Assembly: GCA_007694125.1 (NCBI GenBank) | Contig: RECH01000302.1 | Location: 1-49,126, forward strand | Length of the DNA stretch: 49,126 nt | Origin: Leptolyngbya sp. DLM2.Bin15 | GTDB lineage: Bacteria; Cyanobacteriota; Cyanobacteriia; RECH01 | Direction: 5' to 3' | Shown: positions 38,201 to 45,856 of the stretch, piece after piece | How positions within the stretch are numbered: the first letter of the stretch is position 1 | Layout: each line of letters opens with the position of its first letter | Notes under the pieces: model-generated | Told to the model about the DNA's origin: nothing | The model's database searches: none | What the model saw: the letters and a program-made list of their open reading frames with translations, nothing else | Position numbers and translations under genes: made by a program

Positions 38201-38304
38201 CCTTAGAGCAAGCGCTGCAAGGGATTTTTGAAGAAGATCCCACCGACGATCCGATCATCCGCTCCGTGGATGATGACGGCCCTCTCCCCTTACTCAGTCA
38301 ATAG
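35260..38304 (+). CDS. UPF0182 family large membrane protein
   Basis: The 1014-residue protein belongs to the UPF0182 (COG1615) family, found in cyanobacteria and actinobacteria with no established function. The N-terminal third has about seven membrane helices (from residue 24, including WLLPVVLLLGVIIGAALLY and ALPAFLTLALLIYPYLLLNAI). The conserved family segments are ALERPYIEDAIAANREAF (about 425-442) and, later, HLFYTHGYGFTISPVN, YYGELTNNYVMVKT and YSDPYTYDFNYIRNSVKVVVDAYNG. The long soluble part is probably extracytoplasmic. The ATG at 35260 gives a normal family length; it has no strong ribosome-binding site. A 296-base gap with hairpin and 13-bp repeats precedes it. Confidence 0.92.
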   Translation: MPIFSSLSWRQRPKRPFKVNLLKWAAIALVVMLGFDILTFLAAEGLWFQEVEYGQVFRARIITQGSLGALSSILSFWFLISNLKTARQYSHPSSDSDEPSPDSYPGHLALHWLLPVVLLLGVIIGAALLYHGQLATDYWNPNLNITTQTTAIPLKFRPRAIWQVEQMLMAMSPWLLALPAFLTLALLIYPYLLLNAIAVLMSLSFGLILSEHWMKVLPAFAITPFEQTDPRFQQDLSFYIFRLPVWELIDFWAIGLLSLTVISVLLLYLLSGDSLSRGQFCGFSPRQQRHLWRLMGTWLLAIALSYWLERYELLYSAQGVVYGASFTDINVQLPLYTILSLFAGVMGLGCLLYWAVYRPRSPQAPIPKSRPIRSMRARVQQSQDASGFVVFRLLIVGLVLYGIGAIAIGGIMPLVVQRLVVQPNELALERPYIEDAIAANREAFRLNSIEVEEFNPQGTLTLEDLENNALTVDNIRLWDTRPLLQTNRQLQQFRLYYRFYDADIDRYTLRTPDGGTAQQQVLIAARELDYSAVPADAQTWINEHLFYTHGYGFTISPVNRVVSRGLPDYLIKDIGHVASSPEVEASIPTEHPRIYYGELTNNYVMVKTHQQELDYPSGSDNVYNTYDGTGGVSIGQFWQRLIFAKHLRDWRMLLSEDFTRETKLLFRREITARVKAIAPFLRYDQDPYLVVADATQSSVGTLGQSEDATPNYLYWVIDAYTTSDRFPYSDPYTYDFNYIRNSVKVVVDAYNGAVTFFVADERDPIIRTWSRLFPDMFHPLGEMPATLKSHIRYPQDLFQVQANQLMTYHMTDPQVFYNREDQWRAPSEIYRDESQVIEPYYLLMKLPSENEEEFILLQPFTPAQRNNLIAWLAARSDGLITPDTANASYGSMLLYRFPKQELVYGPEQIEARINQDPVISERISLWNRQGSRAIQGNLLVIPIEQSLLYVEPLYLEAEQNELPTLVRVIVAYENRIVMAETLEQALQGIFEEDPTDDPIIRSVDDDGPLPLLSQ

Positions 38305-38449
38305 CCCTAGCAAGAGAACCTAGCGACTTTATCGCGTCAAGAACAGTGTAGATTCAGCGCTTTTGTTTATGATACGGCTGGGTGTTCTATGTTAGAAGGT
38401 GGTATCACGACCCCACACCCTGTTCTCCCTATTCACCTCCTACGTCTCC

Positions 38450-40150
38450 ATGCAGCCGAACGTAACCCTTGACCCGACGCTTCCCGTCGATCGCCCCTTG
38501 TTCTCCGTGGGCGATCGCCAGCATCCCCAACACCGCACCGTCCGGCCCATTAGCGTCTATGCTCTGCATGGGCTGGCTTCCCTGGGCGATCGCCTTTTGT
38601 CCTTGGATTCTGTGCGCGGCAGTGTGGTGACGGTGGATTGCCAGACTGACAACACCACGGTGATGAATGCCAAAACGGTGGATGACTTTGTGGATGCCAC
38701 GGGGCTAGCCATCTGGGAGAACACCGTTTGGTTTGTGCGGGGCCATGACGTGTACCGCTGCTCCATGGATGACTGGGTGCCGGAACGCTTCATGACCCTG
38801 CCCTACCGATTGGATGGCATCGCGGTATGGCAATCGACCCTCTACCTGGCATCCCAGAGCGCCGGGAATATTATGATCTACGACTGCACCCAAAAGCGGC
38901 GGATCACCAGCTTTTCATCTCCAGGGATTGGCGTCGAAAACCTGACGGTGCATGGCGAAGAGTTGTGGATCTGCGATCGCGATGAGCAAACGGTGTACTG
39001 CATGGATCGGGCCACGGGAGAGCTGCAGTTTAGTGTGCTCACCCCCTACAGTGCTCCCACAGCGATCGCCTTCCATCCCGCTGCCAACGGTGAATCGATC
39101 TGCTACGTGGCCTATGCCAGCGAAGAACCCTATATCCGCGACGACCCCAACGCCCCCGACCCCCATCAACTGGCCTTCCGCGATCGCACCTTTATCCATC
39201 CCCTGCATTTCTACTACAACCCCGATCAACGCTACGCCTTGTCCAATGGCTACTTGATCGAAATGTTCTACGTGGAAGAAATCAGCGCCCTAGAAACAGT
39301 GGAACTGCCCAACCTAGAATGGCGCATTGCCCTGCCCGCCGAAACCCAGCGTCAGCGAGTGCGCCATGTAGAATCCGTGGGTCTGCCCTTTACAGAAGAG
39401 GTGCAAAACGGTCAGCGGGTGGCGGTGTTCCGGTTTCCAGATTTCGAGTCTCAAACGGTGCATATTTTTGGCTGGAAAGCCTTGATTGAGGTGCGCGGCA
39501 TCAAGTATCGCCTGACGCCTAGGGATGTGGAATCTGCCCCTCCCCTGCCCAGCGACTTCCAAACCCAATATTTGCTGGATGATGACGACCTGGCCATGGA
39601 AACGCCCATCATCCAATCCGCTGCCCGAGAAGCGATCGGTCGGGAAACCAATATCTTGCGCCAGGCCCTGCGCATTCGCGACTATGTCTACGATCGCCTC
39701 TCCTACGGCATCAAGCCCCACATTGACACCCCCGACATTGCCCTCGATCGCGGCGTCGGCTCCTGTGGAGAATATGTGGGCGTGCTGCTGGCCCTCTTTC
39801 GCCTGAATGGCATCGCCTGCCGCACCGTGGGCCGCTACAAATGTCCCCAACCCTGCGATCGCCAGGGGGTGCCCCTCCAGCCCGACTTCAACCATGTGTG
39901 GCTAGAGTTCTTCATCCCTGGCTATGGCTGGGTACCCATGGAATCCAACGTGGATGATACGATCGAAGGCGGCCCCTACCCCACGCGGTTTTTCATGGGT
40001 CTGCCCTGGTACCACGCCGAAATTAGCAAAGGCATTTCCTTTGAAAAACTTCGCGCGCCAGACCTGCCCGAGGAGTTATCCATCGGGCAGCTAGCCATCA
40101 ACCACGTGCGGTTTACGATCTTGGGCGAACTGCCGCCGCCCAGCGCATAG
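38450..40150 (+). CDS. propeller-like plus transglutaminase-like protein
   Basis: The protein (566 residues from ATG 38450) has two parts. Residues about 40-230 carry repeated beta-strand blocks (LASLGDRLLSLDSVRGSVVTVD, GLAIWENTVWFVRGHDVYR, GIAVWQSTLYLAS, ENLTVHGEELWICDRDE) typical of an SMP30/NHL-like propeller. The C-terminal part is a transglutaminase-like (papain-fold) domain: Cys in GVGSCGEYVGVLLALFR, His in FNHVWLEFF and an acidic residue in MESNVDD complete a plausible Cys-His-Asp/Glu triad. It is more likely a peptidase or amidase than a true transglutaminase. There is no signal peptide. GTG 38399 would add 17 residues. No operon partner. Confidence 0.78.
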   Translation: MQPNVTLDPTLPVDRPLFSVGDRQHPQHRTVRPISVYALHGLASLGDRLLSLDSVRGSVVTVDCQTDNTTVMNAKTVDDFVDATGLAIWENTVWFVRGHDVYRCSMDDWVPERFMTLPYRLDGIAVWQSTLYLASQSAGNIMIYDCTQKRRITSFSSPGIGVENLTVHGEELWICDRDEQTVYCMDRATGELQFSVLTPYSAPTAIAFHPAANGESICYVAYASEEPYIRDDPNAPDPHQLAFRDRTFIHPLHFYYNPDQRYALSNGYLIEMFYVEEISALETVELPNLEWRIALPAETQRQRVRHVESVGLPFTEEVQNGQRVAVFRFPDFESQTVHIFGWKALIEVRGIKYRLTPRDVESAPPLPSDFQTQYLLDDDDLAMETPIIQSAAREAIGRETNILRQALRIRDYVYDRLSYGIKPHIDTPDIALDRGVGSCGEYVGVLLALFRLNGIACRTVGRYKCPQPCDRQGVPLQPDFNHVWLEFFIPGYGWVPMESNVDDTIEGGPYPTRFFMGLPWYHAEISKGISFEKLRAPDLPEELSIGQLAINHVRFTILGELPPPSA

Positions 40151-40376
40151 CCTACCCGATCGCCCCTACCCGAGCAGATCCTACCCGATCCCTCCCCGAC
40201 GTTGCAGACGGCTACAATCACGGTTCTCGGTTCACAAGGTAGAGAACCAGACTTCCCGCCCTTCTCTCCCTGGGACGTAAGCTTGAGGAGGTAGAGCTTG
40301 CCTTGCCTAGAGGTTGGGGGCTATTCTATCGCTGACCGATCACCCTCTCACCCTACCTCTTGAACGGCTGTTCACC

Positions 40377-40835
40377 ATGAACTATTGGCTCATGAAGTCC
40401 GAACCGGATGTCTACGGCATCGATCGCCTGGCCGCAGACACCACCACCCTCTGGGACGGGGTGCGCAATTACCAAGCCCGCAACTTCCTGCGCGAGATGC
40501 AGGTGGGCGACTTAGTATTTTTTTACCATTCCAACACCAAGCCACCGGGGATCGTGGGGCTGATGGAGGTGACGGAATCGGGGGTTGTCGATCCCACCCA
40601 GTTTGATCCCCAAAGCCACTACTATGATGCCAAATCAACTCCAGAGGCACCGCGTTGGCAAACCGTACAGGTGTCCTTTGTCCGTAAGTTTACGGATATA
40701 ATCACCCTAGATCACCTACGTGAGACCTTTAGCCCAGACGATTTATGGGTCGTGCGTCGGGGGAATCGCCTATCAGTTGTTCCGGTACCAGGGGCGATCG
40801 CTGAGAAGATTCTAGAGATGGCTCAATCGACGTAA
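40377..40835 (+). CDS. EVE-domain protein
   Basis: EVE domains are PUA-like folds that bind modified bases in DNA or RNA. The 152-residue protein starts at MNYWLMKSEPDVYGID (40377), the standard beginning, and continues with the canonical TTLWDGVRNYQARNFLREMQVGD and FFYHSN, GIVGLMEV and PQSHYYDAKS. The longer frame from 40314 is not supported. Single-domain EVE proteins are widespread; their cellular role is unsettled, though many lie near restriction or RNA-modification genes. Here the neighbours are a transglutaminase-like protein and a signalling hybrid, which gives no hint. Confidence 0.9.
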   Translation: MNYWLMKSEPDVYGIDRLAADTTTLWDGVRNYQARNFLREMQVGDLVFFYHSNTKPPGIVGLMEVTESGVVDPTQFDPQSHYYDAKSTPEAPRWQTVQVSFVRKFTDIITLDHLRETFSPDDLWVVRRGNRLSVVPVPGAIAEKILEMAQST

Positions 40836-41193
40836 GGCAATGATCTATCCTCTATTGCCTGGGATCTCCTAAAGTCTTTCCAGGAAGCAAGGTGGTTAGG
40901 TTATGCTAGGGCTACTCTCCTATGACCCTGGAACAAGCTAGCCAGCATAAGTTCTGCTCATCATGAACGTTGGAGAAAAATCCGAGTTTACACGGAGTGT
41001 TGGCTAGGCTGGTTGAGCATCTACAACGAATAGGTTCAAGTCGGCACTGGGGCGCGTGGCTGAGACGTGCTTGCGACAGACATAGGAGACTGCCGGAGTT
41101 GCCTGATCGAAGGATGAGGTAGCTGCTGGTGCTCGTGCTGATGAATCTATTCGGTGTTTGACGCCCACTAGAGAATAGGTTGCGATCGCCCTC
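40836..41193. other. 358-bp gap before the adenylyl cyclase hybrid
   Basis: I see no gene, terminator or clear promoter here. A weak dyad CCTGG...CCAGG is present near 40858-40885. Confidence 0.4.
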
Positions 41194-44100
41194 ATGTCTA
41201 GTCTTGCTCGTTCTGGTCTTGGCTCCGCTGTCATCAACAAGCTATCGCTGCGCACCTTACTGATCACGGCCTTCGTGGTGCAAATTTCCACGGCGGTTGG
41301 CTTGATTGGCTGGCTGGTGATTCGCAATGGCCAACGTTCGGTGGATACGCTCACCATGCAGTTGAGCACCGAGATTACGGCTCGCATTGATCAGCATGTG
41401 CAGGCTTACCTCGATGTGCCCCAGCAGTTCAACCACCTCAACCAGGCTGCCGTTGAATCGGGGTATTTACCCACCGACGACGTTGAGCAACTCTATCGCT
41501 ATTTTTGGCAGCAGGTTCAGATCAATCGCCACCTCAGCAGCATCTACCTGGGCACGGCGGAAGGCGAGTTTGTGGGGGTGCAGCACCGGGAAACGGGAGA
41601 AATGCTGCTGTGGCTGAAGCAGGCTGGGGGCGATCGCCAAAACCTAGCTCTGGACAAGTCTGGCAACGTGACCGGTTTGCTGTCTACCCTGGAGTATGAC
41701 CCGCGATCGCGCCCTTGGTATGAAGCCGTGGAGCAGGCCCGTGGCCCGGCCTGGAGTCCGATTTACCGCTTCGCCTCCACAGACTATGCCCACTTGGGGA
41801 TCACGGCGGCCATGCCCCTCTACGATGCTGGCAACCAGCTCACCGGCGTCCTGGCCATTGACATCACCCTGTCTCAGATCAGCGACTTTCTGCACACGCT
41901 CAATATTAGCCCCACGGGCGAAGCGTTTATCATCGAGCGTTCGGGTGCGATCGTCGCCAGCTCCATTGAAGAATCTCCCTTTGTGGAAACCGATAGTGGC
42001 TATGATCGGCTGAACGCCGTGGATAGCCAGTCGCCCATTATTCAAGCTACCGCGCAGCATTTAATCGATCGCTTTGGCAGCCTCGACCAAATCAGCGATC
42101 GCCAACAGGTAGCCTTTTTCCTAGACGGGCAGCGGCAGCGGGTGGAGGTTGCGCCGTTGACCGATAGCTATGGCTTGAACTGGCTAACGGTGGTGGTGAT
42201 TCCCGAAGCCGATTTTATGGCTCGCATCGACGCCAGCACCCGCGCCACCCTGATCCTCTGCGGGGGATTGTTGCTGATATCCGTGGGGATCGGTGTGGCC
42301 GTGGCCCGCTGGCTGGCTCGTCCCATCCAGCAACTCAGCCAAACCGCTCAGCGGCTGGCCGAAGGCGACTGGGAGCGGCCCCTGCCCCCAAGCAACTATG
42401 GATCCGTGCGCGAAACGGCGGATCTGGCCGCCGCCTTTAACCAAATGGCGATTCAACTGCGTCAATCCTTTCAGGACTTGGAAGCCAAAAACCGCGATTT
42501 GCAGGAACTGGATCGGCTGAAGGATGAATTTCTTGCCAACACCTCCCACGAATTGCGCACGCCGTTGAATGGCATTATTGGTCTCTCAGAATCCCTGATT
42601 GACGGCGTGACCGGGCCCCTGCCCCCGGCCACGATCGCCAACCTAGAGATGATTGCCAGCAGTGGGCGTCGCCTCTCAACCTTGGTGAACGATCTCTTAG
42701 ATTTCTCCCAGGTGCAAGACCAGCGCTTTCAGCTCCAAGGGCAACCCCTTTCCCTGCGTACGGTTGTTGAACCCGTGGTGCGGCTATGTGAGGCGATGAT
42801 TGGCGATCGCAATCTGCAGCTTCGGGTGGCGATCGCCCCGGATTTGCCCCCCATCTTTGCCGATGAATACCGCCTGCAGCAAATTTTGTATAACCTGATC
42901 GGCAATGCTCTTAAGTTTACCGAGCAGGGATGGGTGGAGGTTTCGGCTCGGGTGGAAGCGTCGCCAGAGTCGTCTCAGCCATGGATGACGGTGGCTGTCA
43001 CCGATACGGGCATAGGCATCCCTAGCGATCGCCAAGTGCAAATTTTCCAACCCTTCACCCAGGCAGATGGATCCACCTCTCGCCACTATGGCGGTACGGG
43101 GCTGGGTCTAGCCGTCACCCAGGCGTTGGTGGAACTGCATGGCGGGCGCATAGCGGTGACCTCGGAGGTCGGTAAGGGATCACAATTCACGTTTACCATG
43201 CCGCTGGCATCTGAGATCAGCGATGCAGCTCCTGCCGATCGCTCCACGATCCCAACCCAACCCCTCTTTGAGAGCAAACCCCTCAGACCCTCCCTGCCTG
43301 GGTTGAGCACCCTAGATGGAGCCCCGGCCACGTGCCCTCTGCCCCTGCCCAACCATTCCAAGATTTTGTTGGTGGATGATGAACCCGTTAACCTACAGGT
43401 GTTAGCCAACTACCTCAACCTAGAAGCCTATGACGTGATCCAGTCGTCGAGCGGGGTAGAAGCGATCGCTTGGATTGAGCAGGGTCTCAAGCCCGATCTG
43501 ATTGTGCTGGATGTGATGATGCCCCAGATGTCTGGCTATGAATTTTGCCAACGGTTGCGCGATCGCTACTCGGCGGGTGAGCTGCCGGTGTTGATGTTGA
43601 CCGCCCGCCACCAAGTTGATGATCTTGTTGAGGGATTAACGGCGGGAGCTAATGATTATCTGCGTAAACCCGTTGCCAAGCGTGAATTCTTAGCTCGGAT
43701 TCAAACTCACTTAGCATTGACCAAAACCAATAGCGCCTACGCTCGTTTTGTGCCCCACGAATTTCTACAGCTTCTGGGTCATGAAACGATTGTCAATGTT
43801 GGCTTAGGCGATCAGGTGCAGGCCGCTATGACCATCATGTTTGCCGATATTCGCTCGTTTACCCAATTATCAGAAGCGATGACCCCGGAGGAAAGTTTTA
43901 ATTTCCTCAATACTTATCTAAGTCGAGTTGGCCCGGTTGTTCGCCAGCACCATGGCTTTATTGATAAGTATATCGGCGATGCGGTGATGGCCCTGTTTCC
44001 CAACCAAGCAGATGACGCCATTCAGGCAGCGATCGCCATGCAGCATCAGGTGCAGGCCTATAACCAAGAACGAGCCCAGCAAGGCATCGCCCCGATCGCC

Positions 44101-44583
44101 ATTGGCATTGGTATGCATACCGGCGACTTAATTTTGGGCACCATTGGTGAACAGGAACGGATGGAAAGCACCGTGATTGCCGATGCCGTCAACTTAGCAT
44201 CGCGGTTAGAGCGATTGACCAAGCTCTATGGGGCCAGCATTCTCATGAGCGCCGCCACCTTAAAGGGAATCGCTGACGCAACGAGCTACCAGTATCGCTT
44301 CCTGGATCGGGTTCAGGTGCGAGGTAAGCAAGAACATGTTTCCGTCTGGGAGTTTTTTGGGGGTGACCTGCCCAAAATTGTGGATCTCAAAGCCAAGACT
44401 CAGACGCAATTTGAGCAAGCCGTTTGCCTATACCATGACCAATCCTTTGAAGCCGCTCAATCAGAATTTGAAGCGATCGCTGCCATTAATCCCATGGATA
44501 TCGCCACTCATCTGTATATCAAGCGCTGTCAACGCTATCAGCGCCATGGCGTGCCTGAACTGTGGGATCAATTTAGCCCGTAG
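41194..44583 (+). CDS. dCache-HAMP-histidine kinase-receiver-adenylyl cyclase hybrid
   Basis: A single 1129-residue chain combines sensor, phosphorelay and cAMP synthesis. Order: membrane helix (about 23-43), periplasmic dCache-like sensor (about 45-350), second helix (351-372), HAMP (about 373-425), HisKA with His452 in NTSHELRTPLNGI, HATPase with NLIGNALKFTE, DTGIGIP and YGGTGLGLA, receiver with acidic pair in LLVDDE, Asp773 and Lys825, then a class III cyclase (about 876-1060). The cyclase has metal aspartates Asp885 (FADIRSF) and Asp929, and adenine-type residues Lys925 and Asp997, so cAMP is the expected product. A TPR-like tail follows. It resembles cyanobacterial CyaC, but with a periplasmic sensor. 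All catalytic residues are intact. Confidence 0.92.
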   Translation: MSSLARSGLGSAVINKLSLRTLLITAFVVQISTAVGLIGWLVIRNGQRSVDTLTMQLSTEITARIDQHVQAYLDVPQQFNHLNQAAVESGYLPTDDVEQLYRYFWQQVQINRHLSSIYLGTAEGEFVGVQHRETGEMLLWLKQAGGDRQNLALDKSGNVTGLLSTLEYDPRSRPWYEAVEQARGPAWSPIYRFASTDYAHLGITAAMPLYDAGNQLTGVLAIDITLSQISDFLHTLNISPTGEAFIIERSGAIVASSIEESPFVETDSGYDRLNAVDSQSPIIQATAQHLIDRFGSLDQISDRQQVAFFLDGQRQRVEVAPLTDSYGLNWLTVVVIPEADFMARIDASTRATLILCGGLLLISVGIGVAVARWLARPIQQLSQTAQRLAEGDWERPLPPSNYGSVRETADLAAAFNQMAIQLRQSFQDLEAKNRDLQELDRLKDEFLANTSHELRTPLNGIIGLSESLIDGVTGPLPPATIANLEMIASSGRRLSTLVNDLLDFSQVQDQRFQLQGQPLSLRTVVEPVVRLCEAMIGDRNLQLRVAIAPDLPPIFADEYRLQQILYNLIGNALKFTEQGWVEVSARVEASPESSQPWMTVAVTDTGIGIPSDRQVQIFQPFTQADGSTSRHYGGTGLGLAVTQALVELHGGRIAVTSEVGKGSQFTFTMPLASEISDAAPADRSTIPTQPLFESKPLRPSLPGLSTLDGAPATCPLPLPNHSKILLVDDEPVNLQVLANYLNLEAYDVIQSSSGVEAIAWIEQGLKPDLIVLDVMMPQMSGYEFCQRLRDRYSAGELPVLMLTARHQVDDLVEGLTAGANDYLRKPVAKREFLARIQTHLALTKTNSAYARFVPHEFLQLLGHETIVNVGLGDQVQAAMTIMFADIRSFTQLSEAMTPEESFNFLNTYLSRVGPVVRQHHGFIDKYIGDAVMALFPNQADDAIQAAIAMQHQVQAYNQERAQQGIAPIAIGIGMHTGDLILGTIGEQERMESTVIADAVNLASRLERLTKLYGASILMSAATLKGIADATSYQYRFLDRVQVRGKQEHVSVWEFFGGDLPKIVDLKAKTQTQFEQAVCLYHDQSFEAAQSEFEAIAAINPMDIATHLYIKRCQRYQRHGVPELWDQFSP

Positions 44584-44737
44584 CCTAGTCGTGCAGCCAG
44601 ATCAGGAATCTGCTAGGGTGTAACTTCAAGCCATGGGAGAGCGATCGCTTGCCTGTCTTCATTAGAAGATATTCTAGTTTAGATAAGCAACCTAGGTTAG
44701 AGTGCCGTCAACCCATCATCCATTCGTAGAGGTCGTC

Positions 44738-45247
44738 ATGAAGCGTCGTTGGTTTACATCTCGATTACTGGGCATCAGTTTAGGGGCAGCTAGCCTGATG
44801 GCAACCGCCTGTGCCTCTGCTGCTGCTCCCACTACCCAAAAGAGTCTAGCTCCAGAGAAACAAAGCTTGGTACAGCCTAAACTCATCGTTTTCCGCAGTC
44901 CAACCTGTAGCTGCTGCGGGCAGTGGGTTGAACACATGGAAGCCGCTGGGTTTCGCGTGGAAGACCATGTAACAGACGACATGACGGCTATCAAGCAGCA
45001 GTATGGCGTTCCTGATACTCTGTCCTCCTGCCACACGGCGCTGGTGGGTGGCTACGTGATTGAAGGTCATGTTCCAGCGTCCGATGTGCAGCGATTGCTT
45101 AGGGAGCAGCCGGATGTCGTTGGCCTTGCGGTTCCAGGGATGCCCATCGGCTCGCCCGGCATGGAGATGGGCGATGAGGTTGAACCTTATACGGTTATCG
45201 CCTTTACCCAGACGGGAGAGACCCTGACCTTTGCTGAACATCTGTGA
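44738..45247 (+). CDS. DUF411 metal-binding (copper-linked) protein
   Basis: DUF411 proteins are small exported proteins usually linked to copper resistance. The 169-residue product (ATG 44738, AGAGG at 44728-44732) has a signal sequence ending in SLMATACASA; Cys25 could be a lipid-attachment site, though the lipobox is not ideal. The family signature SPTCSCCGQWVEHM with C-S-C-C (57-60) is present, together with SSCHTALVGGYVIEGHVPASDV; these cysteines and histidines would bind Cu(I). It lies about 15 kb from the P1B copper ATPase, and no copper regulator is beside it. The frame from 44702 would add 12 residues without signal-peptide sense. Confidence 0.85.
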   Translation: MKRRWFTSRLLGISLGAASLMATACASAAAPTTQKSLAPEKQSLVQPKLIVFRSPTCSCCGQWVEHMEAAGFRVEDHVTDDMTAIKQQYGVPDTLSSCHTALVGGYVIEGHVPASDVQRLLREQPDVVGLAVPGMPIGSPGMEMGDEVEPYTVIAFTQTGETLTFAEHL

Positions 45248-45275
45248 TGCTGGCGACGGAAGGCTAGCTCACGGG

Positions 45276-45295
45276 AGAGCGATCGCTCTTTATTT
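45276..45295 (+). terminator. HIP1-centred terminator of the DUF411 gene (weak)
   Basis: AGAGC (45276-45280) and GCTCT (45285-45289) flank GATC, the centre of a HIP1 octamer, followed by TTATTT. It lies 29 bases after the stop codon. The stem is short, so efficiency is doubtful. Confidence 0.45.
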
Positions 45296-45334
45296 CGATC
45301 AGGGAGCGATCGCCAACCTGTCGCAGCTCAGATC

Positions 45335-45649
45335 TTAGTCCGTAAATACATCCGGGCCATCGTCGTCGGAATGTACCGTTCCAGAGCTTTCAATCAACTC
45401 CCGAGCTTTCTCGGGGTTGGCATAGCAGAGGTCTAACACCTCCCACTTACTCATGCCCCAGCGATGCCCATAATACTCACACTGAGACAAAATCCGCTCA
45501 TGGCTTTGCCGGAGATACATCGCTAGCGCCGCACTCGCTTGGCTAGAAACCTTGCGTCCCAAAAAAGCAGACAGCGCCGTCAGCAACTTCATTTCATACT
45601 CAGGAGGCGTATTGATGTGAATTCGCTTGCGTTCATTCGGTGTGGGCAT
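45335..45649 (-). CDS. small ribbon-helix-helix-like protein
   Basis: The 104-residue protein begins with MPTPNERKRIHINTPP, followed by two helices (EYEMKLLTALSAFLGRK and SSQASAALAMYLRQSHE). This beta-helix-helix order is that of the ribbon-helix-helix DNA-binding fold (Arc/MetJ, many antitoxins). The C-terminal half (CEYYGHRWGMSKWEVLDLCYANPEKARELIESSGT), with an acidic tail, is unlike standard antitoxins and may mediate dimerisation or ligand binding. It is probably a transcription regulator. A pair of identical palindromes 75-120 bases upstream (45725-45767) could be its own operators. No toxin gene is adjacent. Family assignment is an inference from pattern only. Confidence 0.65.
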   Translation of the reverse strand: MPTPNERKRIHINTPPEYEMKLLTALSAFLGRKVSSQASAALAMYLRQSHERILSQCEYYGHRWGMSKWEVLDLCYANPEKARELIESSGTVHSDDDGPDVFTD

Positions 45650-45724
45650 AGGTTACCAATCCTTGGTTATATGTGCCCCTTCATTCTCCACTGCCGAAGG
45701 TGTTTTTGACCGCTAAATAGCAAC

Positions 45725-45767
45725 TTGGCAGCCAAAATGCCGGTATAACCCGTTAATTGGCTGCCAA
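45725..45767. promoter_or_regulatory. two palindromic operator candidates 32 bp apart
   Basis: TTGGCAGCCAA (45725-45735) and TTGGCTGCCAA (45757-45767) are each 5-1-5 palindromes. With two flanking bases they form a 13-bp inverted pair. The start-to-start distance is 32 bases, about three turns, so both would face the same side. A TATAAC/TATACC box lies between them (45742-45749). They are 76 bases upstream of the ribbon-helix-helix-like gene (45649) on the minus strand. Confidence 0.6.
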
Positions 45768-45856
45768 GTGTTGACACCATGTGATACCTCAGTGCCCTAG
45801 GATGGAGTGTTTCATAGTCCCATGGGTCAACGAGTTCAGTCCCGCCATCCCCTGGA

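Noticed and set aside
39314-39895. 193-residue minus-strand frame within the transglutaminase-like gene
   Set aside because: Antisense shadow of the catalytic domain coding sequence.
40152-40188. three CTACCCGA copies after the transglutaminase-like gene
   Set aside because: Spacing is irregular (14 and 15 bases), the motif is short and overlaps HIP1-like sequence; probably chance.
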